Source: an uncultured Acidobacteriota bacterium (GTDB taxonomy: Bacteria; Acidobacteriota; Terriglobia; Terriglobales; Acidobacteriaceae). From it: DNA of 8,887 nucleotides. The stretch is taken from assembly GCA_903932385.1 (NCBI GenBank), contig CAIZGA010000146.1:1-8887 (forward strand), read 5' to 3'. The first letter of the stretch is position 1; every line of letters starts with the position of its first letter. The position numbers and the translations under genes are program-made. Of this stretch, positions 1 through 6,671 are shown piece by piece. The notes beneath the pieces are model-generated. The model worked only from the letters and a program-made list of their open reading frames with translations. It did not search any database and was not told where the DNA came from.

Positions 1-1
1 A

Positions 2-2470
2 CGTACGGAGGCATTCGGCGCGACGTTTATGGGGCTAACAGTGGGCTGCGCGGTTTGCCATGACCACAAGTACGATCCGACGACGCAGAAGGATTTCTAT
101 TCACTGAGCGCCTTCTTCAACAACATTGACGAGAAGCCGTATAACGATGACCGGCCAGTGTGGGCGCCGGTTGTTCGCATCCCGAAGCCCGAGCACATGG
201 ACGCGTACAACCGCGTGCTGGAGAAGCGCACGGAGTTGGCTGCGCAACTGCGCCAGATGCACGAGAACGAGCGCAGCCTGGTGCAGCAGTGGATTGCTTC
301 CAAACAGGATACGGCGCAGACGGTTTCTGTTGAGAAGCTGCTGCTGCGTTTGCGGCTGGATGAAGGCGGCGGCGAAGTGCTACAGAACAGCGCGCCGAAT
401 GCGAACCCCGCGAGCTTCCCCATCGGCAAGAACAAACCGCAATGGGGCGAGACAACGTTCCTGTGGCCGGACTTCCGCATGGAGACCAGCACGCGCGTGA
501 TGCTGGGGCAGATGGGCGACATGGAATGGAACCAACCGTTCTCCACCGGCGGTTGGGTGATGCTGCGCGGCGCACCGGGATTTAATTCTGCGGGTGCAAA
601 TGGAACGCTGATTTCCAAGATGGACACGACGCAGCATTACCGCGGCTGGGACATGACGCTGGAACGCGGAATGGTGAGCGTGGACATTATTAATGAAGCG
701 CCGAAGGATTTGGCCATCCCCAAGGAGATGCAGCCGAAGAAGCCGTATCAATATAAGGAGCCGTTTGATTATCCGGCACCGAATGATTTGACCGCGCAGG
801 ACCTGGCTGCGGACAAGGACGGCAAGAAGCGGGAAGAGAAGAAGCCGGCCGCGAAGAAGACTCCGCCAAAGCCGGAGAAGAGAGAAGAAGCAAAGAAGCC
901 GGAAGATGAAACGCCGTGGGTGGCGATTAAAGTTTCTACGATTGATCCGCTGCCGGTGACCACGCACTGGAGCCACGTGATGTTCACGTATGACGGCTCC
1001 GGCAAAGCGGAGGGCGTGAAGATTTACGTGGACGGCGTACCGGTGAAGACGCGTGTTGTGTTTGACTCATTGAAAAGCCAAACGGTACGCACGACAGCGC
1101 CGATGCAGTTGGGCTGGCGTTATCCGGATTCGAACCCGAAGCAGGACACTCGATACCAGGACATTCGCCTGTACGGGCGCGTGCTGAGCAGCGATGAAGT
1201 GCGGCGTGTGCCACTGGAAGATTACGTAGCCGAGGTGACCAGCAAACCGACGAGCCAGTGGAATGCCGACCAATGGCATGCGGTTGCGGATTACTACTTC
1301 GACGCGGTGGACAAGAAGTCGCGCGAGATTACTGCGCAGTTGGCGGATCTCGACAAGCAGCTGGAAAAACTTTCAGAGGGCGGCACGCTGACGCAGGTGG
1401 CGTGGGAACGAAACGCAATTCCCTACGCGAATGTGTTGACGCGCGGGATTTATTCGGCACGCGAAGATCGCGTTGAGGCGAACACGCCGCATTATCTGCC
1501 GGCGATACCGGCGGGCGAGCAGCATGACCGGCTGGCGCTGGCGAAGTGGACGGTGAGCCCGGAAAATCCGCTAACGGCGCGCGTGTCTGTGAATCGCATG
1601 TGGTACGAAGTTTTCGGCACCGGGCTGGTAGAGACGAACGAAGATTTCGGCATCATGGGCCAGAGGCCGTCGCACCCTGAACTGCTGGATTGGCTGGCGG
1701 TGGAGTTCCGCGAGAGTGGCTGGAACGTGAAACACATGTACAAGCTGATGGTGATGTCGGCGGCGTATCGGCAGAGCGCGAAGTCGACTCCAGAACAGCT
1801 TACGAAGGACCCGAAGAATTTGTTGCTCTCGCATGGGCCGCGCTTCCGCATGGATGCAGAGATGTTGCGCGACATTGCATTGCAGTCGAGCGGACTGCTG
1901 GTGAATAAAGTTGGCGGGCCGAGCGTGAAGCCGTATCAACCGGCGAATGTATGGGAGCAGGTGAGCTACAGCGCAAGCGACACGCTGGTGTATACGCAAC
2001 AGCACGGCGATGCACTTTACCGGCGCAGCATGTACACGTACTGGAAGCGCATGGCCATCATGCCGGACATGGATGCATTTGACGCGCCGATGCGCGATGC
2101 GGTGTGCACGCGGCGGCAACGCACGGACACTCCGCTACAGGCTCTGGTGACGATGGATGATGTGCAGTGGGTGGAAGCGGCGCGTGCGTTGGCAGAACGC
2201 GCCATCCGCGAAGGCGGCAGCAGGCCGGAGGCACGCATACGGCTGATGAGCGATATTCTGCTGGCGCATGATCCATCTCCGCAGACGCTGGGCGTGCTGG
2301 AGAATTCGTTGGGGCAGATGGAAAAAATGTATGCGGCGGACCCGAAGGCCGCGGAGAAATTAATTCATGTGGGCGAGAAGCCACCGGCTGGCACGACGCC
2401 GAGCGAGTTGGCGGCGTGGACGATGGTGGCCAGCGAAATGCTGAATCTGGACGAGACGATTACGAAGTAG
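2..2470 (+). CDS. DUF1549/DUF1553 (PSD1-type) protein with CXXCH motif and internal LamG-like domain, 5'-truncated
   Basis: The reading frame is open from base 2 and ends with TAG at 2468-2470, giving 822 residues; the true start lies left of the window. The ATG at base 29 is internal, because the residues before it already match the end of DUF1549. Numbering from base 2, residues 12-26 carry the DUF1549 signature with CAVCH at 16-20, a possible c-type haem site. A helical, coiled-coil-like stretch follows (about 69-103). A LamG/concanavalin-like domain spans roughly 184-405 and is interrupted by a Lys/Glu/Pro-rich insert. A second short helical stretch (about 436-460) precedes DUF1553, from about 509 to the C-terminus, with the typical NRMW and HPELLDWLA motifs. 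Family members usually carry an N-terminal PSCyt1 domain and signal peptide, both outside this window. The biochemical function is unknown; extracytoplasmic redox or carbohydrate-linked work is inferred. The DUF1501 partner follows after 25 bases. Confidence 0.93.
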   Translation, partial: RTEAFGATFMGLTVGCAVCHDHKYDPTTQKDFYSLSAFFNNIDEKPYNDDRPVWAPVVRIPKPEHMDAYNRVLEKRTELAAQLRQMHENERSLVQQWIASKQDTAQTVSVEKLLLRLRLDEGGGEVLQNSAPNANPASFPIGKNKPQWGETTFLWPDFRMETSTRVMLGQMGDMEWNQPFSTGGWVMLRGAPGFNSAGANGTLISKMDTTQHYRGWDMTLERGMVSVDIINEAPKDLAIPKEMQPKKPYQYKEPFDYPAPNDLTAQDLAADKDGKKREEKKPAAKKTPPKPEKREEAKKPEDETPWVAIKVSTIDPLPVTTHWSHVMFTYDGSGKAEGVKIYVDGVPVKTRVVFDSLKSQTVRTTAPMQLGWRYPDSNPKQDTRYQDIRLYGRVLSSDEVRRVPLEDYVAEVTSKPTSQWNADQWHAVADYYFDAVDKKSREITAQLADLDKQLEKLSEGGTLTQVAWERNAIPYANVLTRGIYSAREDRVEANTPHYLPAIPAGEQHDRLALAKWTVSPENPLTARVSVNRMWYEVFGTGLVETNEDFGIMGQRPSHPELLDWLAVEFRESGWNVKHMYKLMVMSAAYRQSAKSTPEQLTKDPKNLLLSHGPRFRMDAEMLRDIALQSSGLLVNKVGGPSVKPYQPANVWEQVSYSASDTLVYTQQHGDALYRRSMYTYWKRMAIMPDMDAFDAPMRDAVCTRRQRTDTPLQALVTMDDVQWVEAARALAERAIREGGSRPEARIRLMSDILLAHDPSPQTLGVLENSLGQMEKMYAADPKAAEKLIHVGEKPPAGTTPSELAAWTMVASEMLNLDETITK
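806..916 (+). other. Lys/Glu/Pro-rich low-complexity insert inside the LamG-like domain
   Basis: Within the DUF1549/DUF1553 gene, about 37 codons encode an almost purely charged stretch of Lys, Glu, Asp, Pro and Ala, with repeated KKP, EKK and KPE units. The + strand is strongly purine-rich here. It separates the first LamG strands (around bases 551-700) from the later ones (around 960-1200), so it is probably a disordered surface loop. The frame stays open across it and homology resumes afterwards, so it is not a frameshift artefact. Confidence 0.75.
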
Positions 2471-2482
2471 ATTTTTTTGACG

Positions 2483-2490
2483 AGAAGGTG
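2483..2490 (+). promoter_or_regulatory. Ribosome binding site for the DUF1501 gene
   Basis: AGAAGGTG lies 5 bases before the ATG at 2496. An out-of-frame ATG at 2491 overlaps the same region. The site supports 2496 as the start, and that start leaves the usual 34-residue pre-region ahead of the twin arginines. Confidence 0.6.
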
Positions 2491-2495
2491 ATGCG

Positions 2496-4034
2496 ATGAA
2501 GCAACATCCTCTATGCACGGATACAGAACGTGCGTTGAACGTGATGGGCCTGCCTGTGCCCGCGGAGTTGAAGCGTGAGTGGGCGGCACTGCAGACACGG
2601 CGGCATTTTCTTGGGCGCAGCGGCAAAGTGCTGGGTCTGGCGGCGATGGCGAGTTTGCTGGGCACCGAAGCGCTGCGCGGCGATGCCAGCGGTGCGAGCA
2701 CGTATGCAGCCGAGGGCCCGCTGAAGATGCCTTACTTTGCGCCGAAGGCGAAGCGTGCGATTTATTTGTTCATGTCCGGTGGTCCGCCGCAGATTGATTT
2801 GTGGGACTACAAGCCGGGCCTGGCGAAGTTGTACAACCAGGACATTCCCGACTCCGTTCGCGGGGCGCAGCAGTTGACCGGCATGACGGCCGGTCAGGCA
2901 CACTTCCCTATCGCGCCGTCGCATTGGGCCTTCAAACAATATGGCGAGAGCGGCACGTGGGTGAGCGACCTGCTGCCGAACACCGGTCGCATGGCCGATG
3001 ACCTGACGATTATTAAATCCACCAACACGGATGCGATTAATCACGAACCAGCCATCATGCTGATGAACACCGGCAACATGAATGCCGGCAAGCCGTGTTT
3101 GGGCGCATGGCTCTCCTACGGTCTGGGCAGTATGAATGACAATTTGCCGACCTTCATGGTGCTGCAGACAAAATTGAACGATAAAGAAAATAATCAGCCG
3201 GTTTCATCACGGCTGTGGAGCAGCGGATTTCTTTCGTCGGAATATGCTGGCGTTGGGTTGCGGTCTTCCGGCGATCTGGTGCTATACCTGAGCGATCCTG
3301 ATGGCGTGGACCGCAATGTGCGCCGCAAGATGCTGGATGCGGTGAATGCCATCAATCACGAAACGTATGAAGAGCTGGGCGACCCGGAAACGAATTCGCG
3401 CATCTCGCAATATGAGATGGCGTTCCGTATGCAGACCTCTGTGCCGGAGTTGGCGGACCTGAGCAAGGAACCGCAATCGACATGGGACATTTACGGGCCT
3501 GATGCGAAAGAGCCGGGAACGTTTGCGTACAACTGTCTGATGGCGCGTCGCATGGCGGAGCGCAATGTGCGATTTGTGCAGGTGTACAAACGCGGCTGGG
3601 ACGTGCACGGCAACGTGACAGGCACTCTGCCGCTGCTGTGCCGCGAGACGGACCGCGCCTGCTACGCGTTGGTGACCGACCTGAAGCAACGAGGATTGCT
3701 GGACGACACGCTGGTGATTTGGGGCGGCGAGTTTGGCCGCACGGTCTACAGCCAGGGCGGACTGACGCCGGAGAATTACGGACGCGATCATCATCCGCGC
3801 TGCTTTACGACATGGATGGCGGGCGGCGGCATGCGGGCGGGCACCACGTACGGCGAAACCGACGAGTACAGCTACAACGTGGTGAAGGACCCGGTGACGG
3901 TGCGCGACTTCAACGCCACCATCCTGCACGCCATGGGCATTGACCACAACAAACTCACCTACAAGTCCCAGGGGCTGGACCAGAAGTTGACCGGGCCAGT
4001 GCCGGCCAGCGTGGTGACCGGTTTGCTGGCGTAA
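2496..4034 (+). CDS. DUF1501 family protein with Tat signal (alkaline phosphatase-like fold)
   Basis: This 512-residue protein is full length for DUF1501. Twin arginines at 35-36 (RRHFLG) are followed by a hydrophobic stretch to about residue 60, which indicates Tat export. The long pre-region before the arginines is common in this family. DUF1501 hallmarks appear in order: MSGGPPQIDLWD at 93-104, GWDVHG at 367-372, GEFGRT at 411-416, GRDHHP at 429-434, then an Ala/Gly-rich WMAGGGM segment and a TDE motif. The Asp and His residues in these motifs are the expected metal-site candidates of the alkaline phosphatase/sulfatase superfamily. No sulfatase CxPxR formylglycine motif was seen, so it should not be called a sulfatase. 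DUF1501 genes regularly sit directly behind DUF1549/DUF1553 genes, as here, and the two probably act together in the periplasm. The substrate is unknown. Confidence 0.95.
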   Translation: MKQHPLCTDTERALNVMGLPVPAELKREWAALQTRRHFLGRSGKVLGLAAMASLLGTEALRGDASGASTYAAEGPLKMPYFAPKAKRAIYLFMSGGPPQIDLWDYKPGLAKLYNQDIPDSVRGAQQLTGMTAGQAHFPIAPSHWAFKQYGESGTWVSDLLPNTGRMADDLTIIKSTNTDAINHEPAIMLMNTGNMNAGKPCLGAWLSYGLGSMNDNLPTFMVLQTKLNDKENNQPVSSRLWSSGFLSSEYAGVGLRSSGDLVLYLSDPDGVDRNVRRKMLDAVNAINHETYEELGDPETNSRISQYEMAFRMQTSVPELADLSKEPQSTWDIYGPDAKEPGTFAYNCLMARRMAERNVRFVQVYKRGWDVHGNVTGTLPLLCRETDRACYALVTDLKQRGLLDDTLVIWGGEFGRTVYSQGGLTPENYGRDHHPRCFTTWMAGGGMRAGTTYGETDEYSYNVVKDPVTVRDFNATILHAMGIDHNKLTYKSQGLDQKLTGPVPASVVTGLLA

Positions 4035-4037
4035 GGA
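4033..4037 (+). promoter_or_regulatory. Ribosome binding site that supports a TTG start
   Basis: AAGGA begins inside the TAA stop codon (4032-4034) of the DUF1501 gene and lies 9 bases before the TTG at 4047. The next in-frame ATG, at 4074, has no comparable purine-rich site upstream, so TTG is the better start. The overlap of stop codon and binding site suggests translational coupling. Confidence 0.6.
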
Positions 4038-4046
4038 CGGCGCACG

Positions 4047-5588
4047 TTGAAGTTGCCAGAGCGGAAACAATGGATGATGTGGTGGCAGAAATTAAAGCAG
4101 CTTCGGCCGCGTGATGCGGCTGCGGCCATTGCATCGCTGCGTCGTTACATTACGGAACGAGTTCCAAAAGACAAACTGACGCGAACGGTTTGGGCGACGA
4201 CGTTTGTTCTTTCGCTGGTATTGTTGCTGCTGCCGTGGCTGGTGAAGCTGGACGGCCATGCACATGCGGACTGGGAACAATTTCTCGGGCGATTTCATCC
4301 GCTGATTGTGCATCTGCCGATTGGATTGCTGATTTTAGTTCCGCTGCTGGAACTGGCCGGCGATTTTGAACCATCACTGCGTGAAGCTGCCGGATTTGTT
4401 TTGTGGCTGGCGTTGCTGAGTTGCGTGGCTGCGGTGGCATTTGGATATCTGCTGGCATACGGCAGCGGCGATGCCGGTGCGGGTGTGACGCGACACTTGT
4501 GGGGCGGCATCCTGCTGACGATTGCGGTGATGATTTGCCTGCTGGCGCGACCCTACTGGACACATGCGACCAGCAGCAATGCAACGCGGGCGTATCCGTG
4601 GATGCTGGTAATGGCGTTGCTGACGCTGACGTGGACAGCGCATCAGGGCGGCGCATTGACACATGGGAAAAATTATCTGACGCAATATATGCCGCAGCCG
4701 ATGAAGCGCTGGGTAACGGTGGGATTCTTCAGCAAACCGCCAGCGGTGAATTCTTTCTACACAAAACATATCAACCCAATACTGGACAACAACTGCGTAA
4801 GTTGTCACGGTGAGGCCGAGGTGAAGGGCGGACTGCGACTCGACTCCTACGAAGAACTGATGCAGGGCGGAGAGCACGGTGCTGCGGTGATGGCGGGCAA
4901 GCCGGAGCAGAGCCTGCTGGTGCAGCGAATCACCTTGCCGCCGGACCACAAACAATTTATGCCGGCGGAAGGAAAGCCGCCGCTGAACGCAGAGCAGATT
5001 GCGTGGATCAAGGCATGGATTGCAGCGGGTGCATCTTCCACTGCGACCACTGTTCCGGGCGTGGCCATTCACGAATCACAAGATCGGCCGTTGGTTCCAG
5101 TACCAGATTACAGCGCGCTGATGCCGGAGTTGCAGCAGATGCAGGCGGCTCAGGGAGCGAAGCTGGTGCAGGTTTCAAAAAATGCGAGCGACGGGCTGGT
5201 GTTGAACACAGTAGATGCACCCGCGAGTTTTGGCGATGCACAGCTGGCGCAGTTTGAAAAATTCGCACCGTATATTGTTGAGGTCGAGTTGGCACGCACG
5301 GCGGTGACAAATGCCAGCTTTGCCACGTTGGCAAAGTTTACGCATCTGCGCGCGATTCATCTGGAAGGCACGGGCGTGACTGGTGATGGATTGGCAAAGC
5401 TGACCGCGCTGACGCAGCTCGACTACGTGAACCTGAGCGGAACCCAAGTGACAAAAGCTGCAGTCGCTCCGCTGAGCAGCATGAAGAACCTCGATCATCT
5501 TTATCTGTACAACACACCGGCAGAGCCGGCAGTAGCTGTCGTTCCAGACCCCACACCAGCGCCAACCACGGAGAAGACAACACCATGA
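4047..5588 (+). CDS. Membrane-anchored c-type cytochrome: DUF2231-like membrane domain, PSCyt1-like haem domain, leucine-rich repeats
   Basis: This 513-residue protein starts at TTG. The N-terminus is basic and is followed by five likely membrane segments, about 46-67, 86-104, 115-137, 150-168 and 183-199. The segment around 83-91 (FHPLIVHLP) is typical of DUF2231. An odd number of spans after a positive N-terminus places the rest of the protein outside the cytoplasm. A PSCyt1-like domain follows at about 237-330, with one haem motif CVSCH at 250-254; Met305 in an MPAEGKPPL context is a candidate sixth haem ligand. Residues about 394-491 form leucine-rich repeat-like units, and the C-terminus is a Pro/Thr-rich tail. 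The domain order suggests electron transfer from periplasmic partners into the membrane, with the repeats as a docking surface; this is inference. His84, His89, His150 and His199 lie in or next to membrane segments and could bind cofactors. Confidence 0.9.
   Translation: MKLPERKQWMMWWQKLKQLRPRDAAAAIASLRRYITERVPKDKLTRTVWATTFVLSLVLLLLPWLVKLDGHAHADWEQFLGRFHPLIVHLPIGLLILVPLLELAGDFEPSLREAAGFVLWLALLSCVAAVAFGYLLAYGSGDAGAGVTRHLWGGILLTIAVMICLLARPYWTHATSSNATRAYPWMLVMALLTLTWTAHQGGALTHGKNYLTQYMPQPMKRWVTVGFFSKPPAVNSFYTKHINPILDNNCVSCHGEAEVKGGLRLDSYEELMQGGEHGAAVMAGKPEQSLLVQRITLPPDHKQFMPAEGKPPLNAEQIAWIKAWIAAGASSTATTVPGVAIHESQDRPLVPVPDYSALMPELQQMQAAQGAKLVQVSKNASDGLVLNTVDAPASFGDAQLAQFEKFAPYIVEVELARTAVTNASFATLAKFTHLRAIHLEGTGVTGDGLAKLTALTQLDYVNLSGTQVTKAAVAPLSSMKNLDHLYLYNTPAEPAVAVVPDPTPAPTTEKTTP
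5570..5588 (+). promoter_or_regulatory. Ribosome binding site and ATGA stop/start overlap
   Basis: GGAGAAG at 5570-5576 lies 8 bases before the ATG at 5585. The four bases ATGA at 5585-5588 contain both the start of the beta-propeller gene and the TGA stop of the cytochrome gene. This is the classic arrangement for translational coupling and shows that the two genes share a transcript. Confidence 0.8.
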
Positions 5589-6643
5589 GCAAAACAGCAG
5601 AGCATGACGGCAGAATTAATCGGCGCCGCTTTCTCGCGGCAACCGGCGCAGCCACACTCGTCGGACTGACAGACATGGGCGCGGCAGCACAGACTACGAG
5701 TACAGGAGCACCGCTGATGACCGGCAATGGTGAATGGACTTATCGCATCGTTTCAAACTGGGGCAGCCTGCCCGCGGGCACGGAATTTGGCGGGACGCAC
5801 GGCGGCATCGCGACCGACAACGCCGGCCACGTTTACATCAGCACGCAGAGCGAGACGGGGATTCTGGTTTACTCGCCGGAGGGCGTTTTGCTGCGCACGA
5901 TGGCGCACCAATATCCCGAGGTTCATTCCATTGTGCATACGGTGGAGAATGGCGTGGAGTATCTGTACACCACGGTGCAGAAAGGCACGCCGCAGGAAAA
6001 CTGGCTCTTCGTAAAGATGAAGATTGACGGCAGCGTGGTGCAAAAAATTACCGCGCCGCCGCAGGCGGGATTCAATGCGCCGAATGCATGGCGGCTGACC
6101 GCAGCTGTTCCTGCGCCTGATGGCACAATTATTGTTGCAAATGGATACGGCGATTCGCGGCTCTTCCGATTTGAGAAAGATGGCAGCTACCGCGCCAGCT
6201 ACTCCGGCAAAGGCACGGCAGATGGCCTGATGAATTGCAGCCACGGCATGGCGGTAGACACGCGCTACGACCAGCCATTGCTGATGGTATGCGACCGCGA
6301 GAATCGTCGGCTGTGCCATTTTGATTTTGACGGGAAATTTGTCCGCACCATTACGATGCACCTGCGTCGCCCCTGCCAGATTAGTTTTTTCGGCGAGCAT
6401 GCCATCATCTCTGAACTGGAAGGTCGCGTCACGGTGCTCGACAAGGACAATGTTCCGGTTGCGTTTCTCGGCGACAATCCGCAGAAGTCGCAGTGGGCAA
6501 ATTACGCGCTGCCGCCGAGTGCGATTGCGACGAGCTACTTCAGCGCCGCGCATGGTTGCCATGCCGACCAGCAAGGCAACATATATATTTCAGACTGGAA
6601 CAAGACCGGGCGCATCACCAAACTGGTGAAGACAAGCGTTTAA
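5585..6643 (+). CDS. Tat-exported NHL-type beta-propeller protein with PAL-like active-site residues
   Basis: This 352-residue protein begins with a Tat signal: RRRFL at 13-17, then a hydrophobic stretch ending near AAA at 33-35. The remainder reads as NHL/six-bladed beta-propeller repeats, each with an H-G-x-x-x-D turn, a GxxYIS-type strand and a hydrophobic last strand. Three repeats carry His at matching places: His72 (THGGIATD), His220 (SHGMAVD) and His323 (AHGCHAD). Tyr188 lies in NGYGDSR and Arg238 in CDREN. This pattern matches by eye the PAL domain of rat PAM, where three His bind zinc and a Tyr and an Arg take part in catalysis. No partner monooxygenase (PHM) domain is present. The protein could be a metal-dependent lyase or hydrolase, or a non-catalytic propeller that has kept the fold. 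It is translationally coupled to the cytochrome gene upstream. Confidence 0.88.
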   Translation: MSKTAEHDGRINRRRFLAATGAATLVGLTDMGAAAQTTSTGAPLMTGNGEWTYRIVSNWGSLPAGTEFGGTHGGIATDNAGHVYISTQSETGILVYSPEGVLLRTMAHQYPEVHSIVHTVENGVEYLYTTVQKGTPQENWLFVKMKIDGSVVQKITAPPQAGFNAPNAWRLTAAVPAPDGTIIVANGYGDSRLFRFEKDGSYRASYSGKGTADGLMNCSHGMAVDTRYDQPLLMVCDRENRRLCHFDFDGKFVRTITMHLRRPCQISFFGEHAIISELEGRVTVLDKDNVPVAFLGDNPQKSQWANYALPPSAIATSYFSAAHGCHADQQGNIYISDWNKTGRITKLVKTSV

Positions 6644-6653
6644 GTTTTCCGCG

Positions 6654-6658
6654 AAGGA
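6654..6658 (+). promoter_or_regulatory. Possible ribosome binding site for the GH92 gene
   Basis: AAGGA lies 13 bases before the ATG at 6672, a rather long spacing, so initiation may be weak. The ATG is still preferred because it places a complete Tat signal directly at the N-terminus. Confidence 0.4.
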
Positions 6659-6671
6659 TTGCAAGCCACGC

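Noticed and set aside
29..31. ATG as the start of the first gene
   Set aside because: The nine codons before it continue the DUF1549 consensus in the same frame, so it is an internal Met of a gene that begins outside the window.
2471..2480. T-run after the first gene as a possible terminator
   Set aside because: Seven T residues follow the stop codon, but no stable GC-rich inverted repeat precedes them, and the next gene starts 25 bases after the stop.
2496..4034. Sulfatase annotation for the DUF1501 protein
   Set aside because: The fold is related, but the CxPxR sulfatase signature was not found and the motifs are those of DUF1501.
3282..4070. 262-codon open frame on the - strand
   Set aside because: It lies fully opposite the DUF1501 gene, which has clear family motifs. 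Its translation is rich in His, Arg and Gln with no recognisable domain, as expected of an antisense shadow of a biased coding frame.
4374..5072. 232-codon open frame on the - strand, plus smaller ones nearby
   Set aside because: These are antisense to the membrane cytochrome gene, are rich in Arg, His and Gln, and show no domain.
5753..6574. 273-codon open frame on the - strand
   Set aside because: It is antisense to the beta-propeller gene, has an Arg-rich composition with no motif, and has no plausible separate role.
6644..6671. Separate promoter for the GH92 gene in the 28-base spacer
   Set aside because: The spacer is too short for a full -35/-10 promoter plus leader, and nothing resembling one is visible. 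A promoter inside the propeller gene cannot be excluded.
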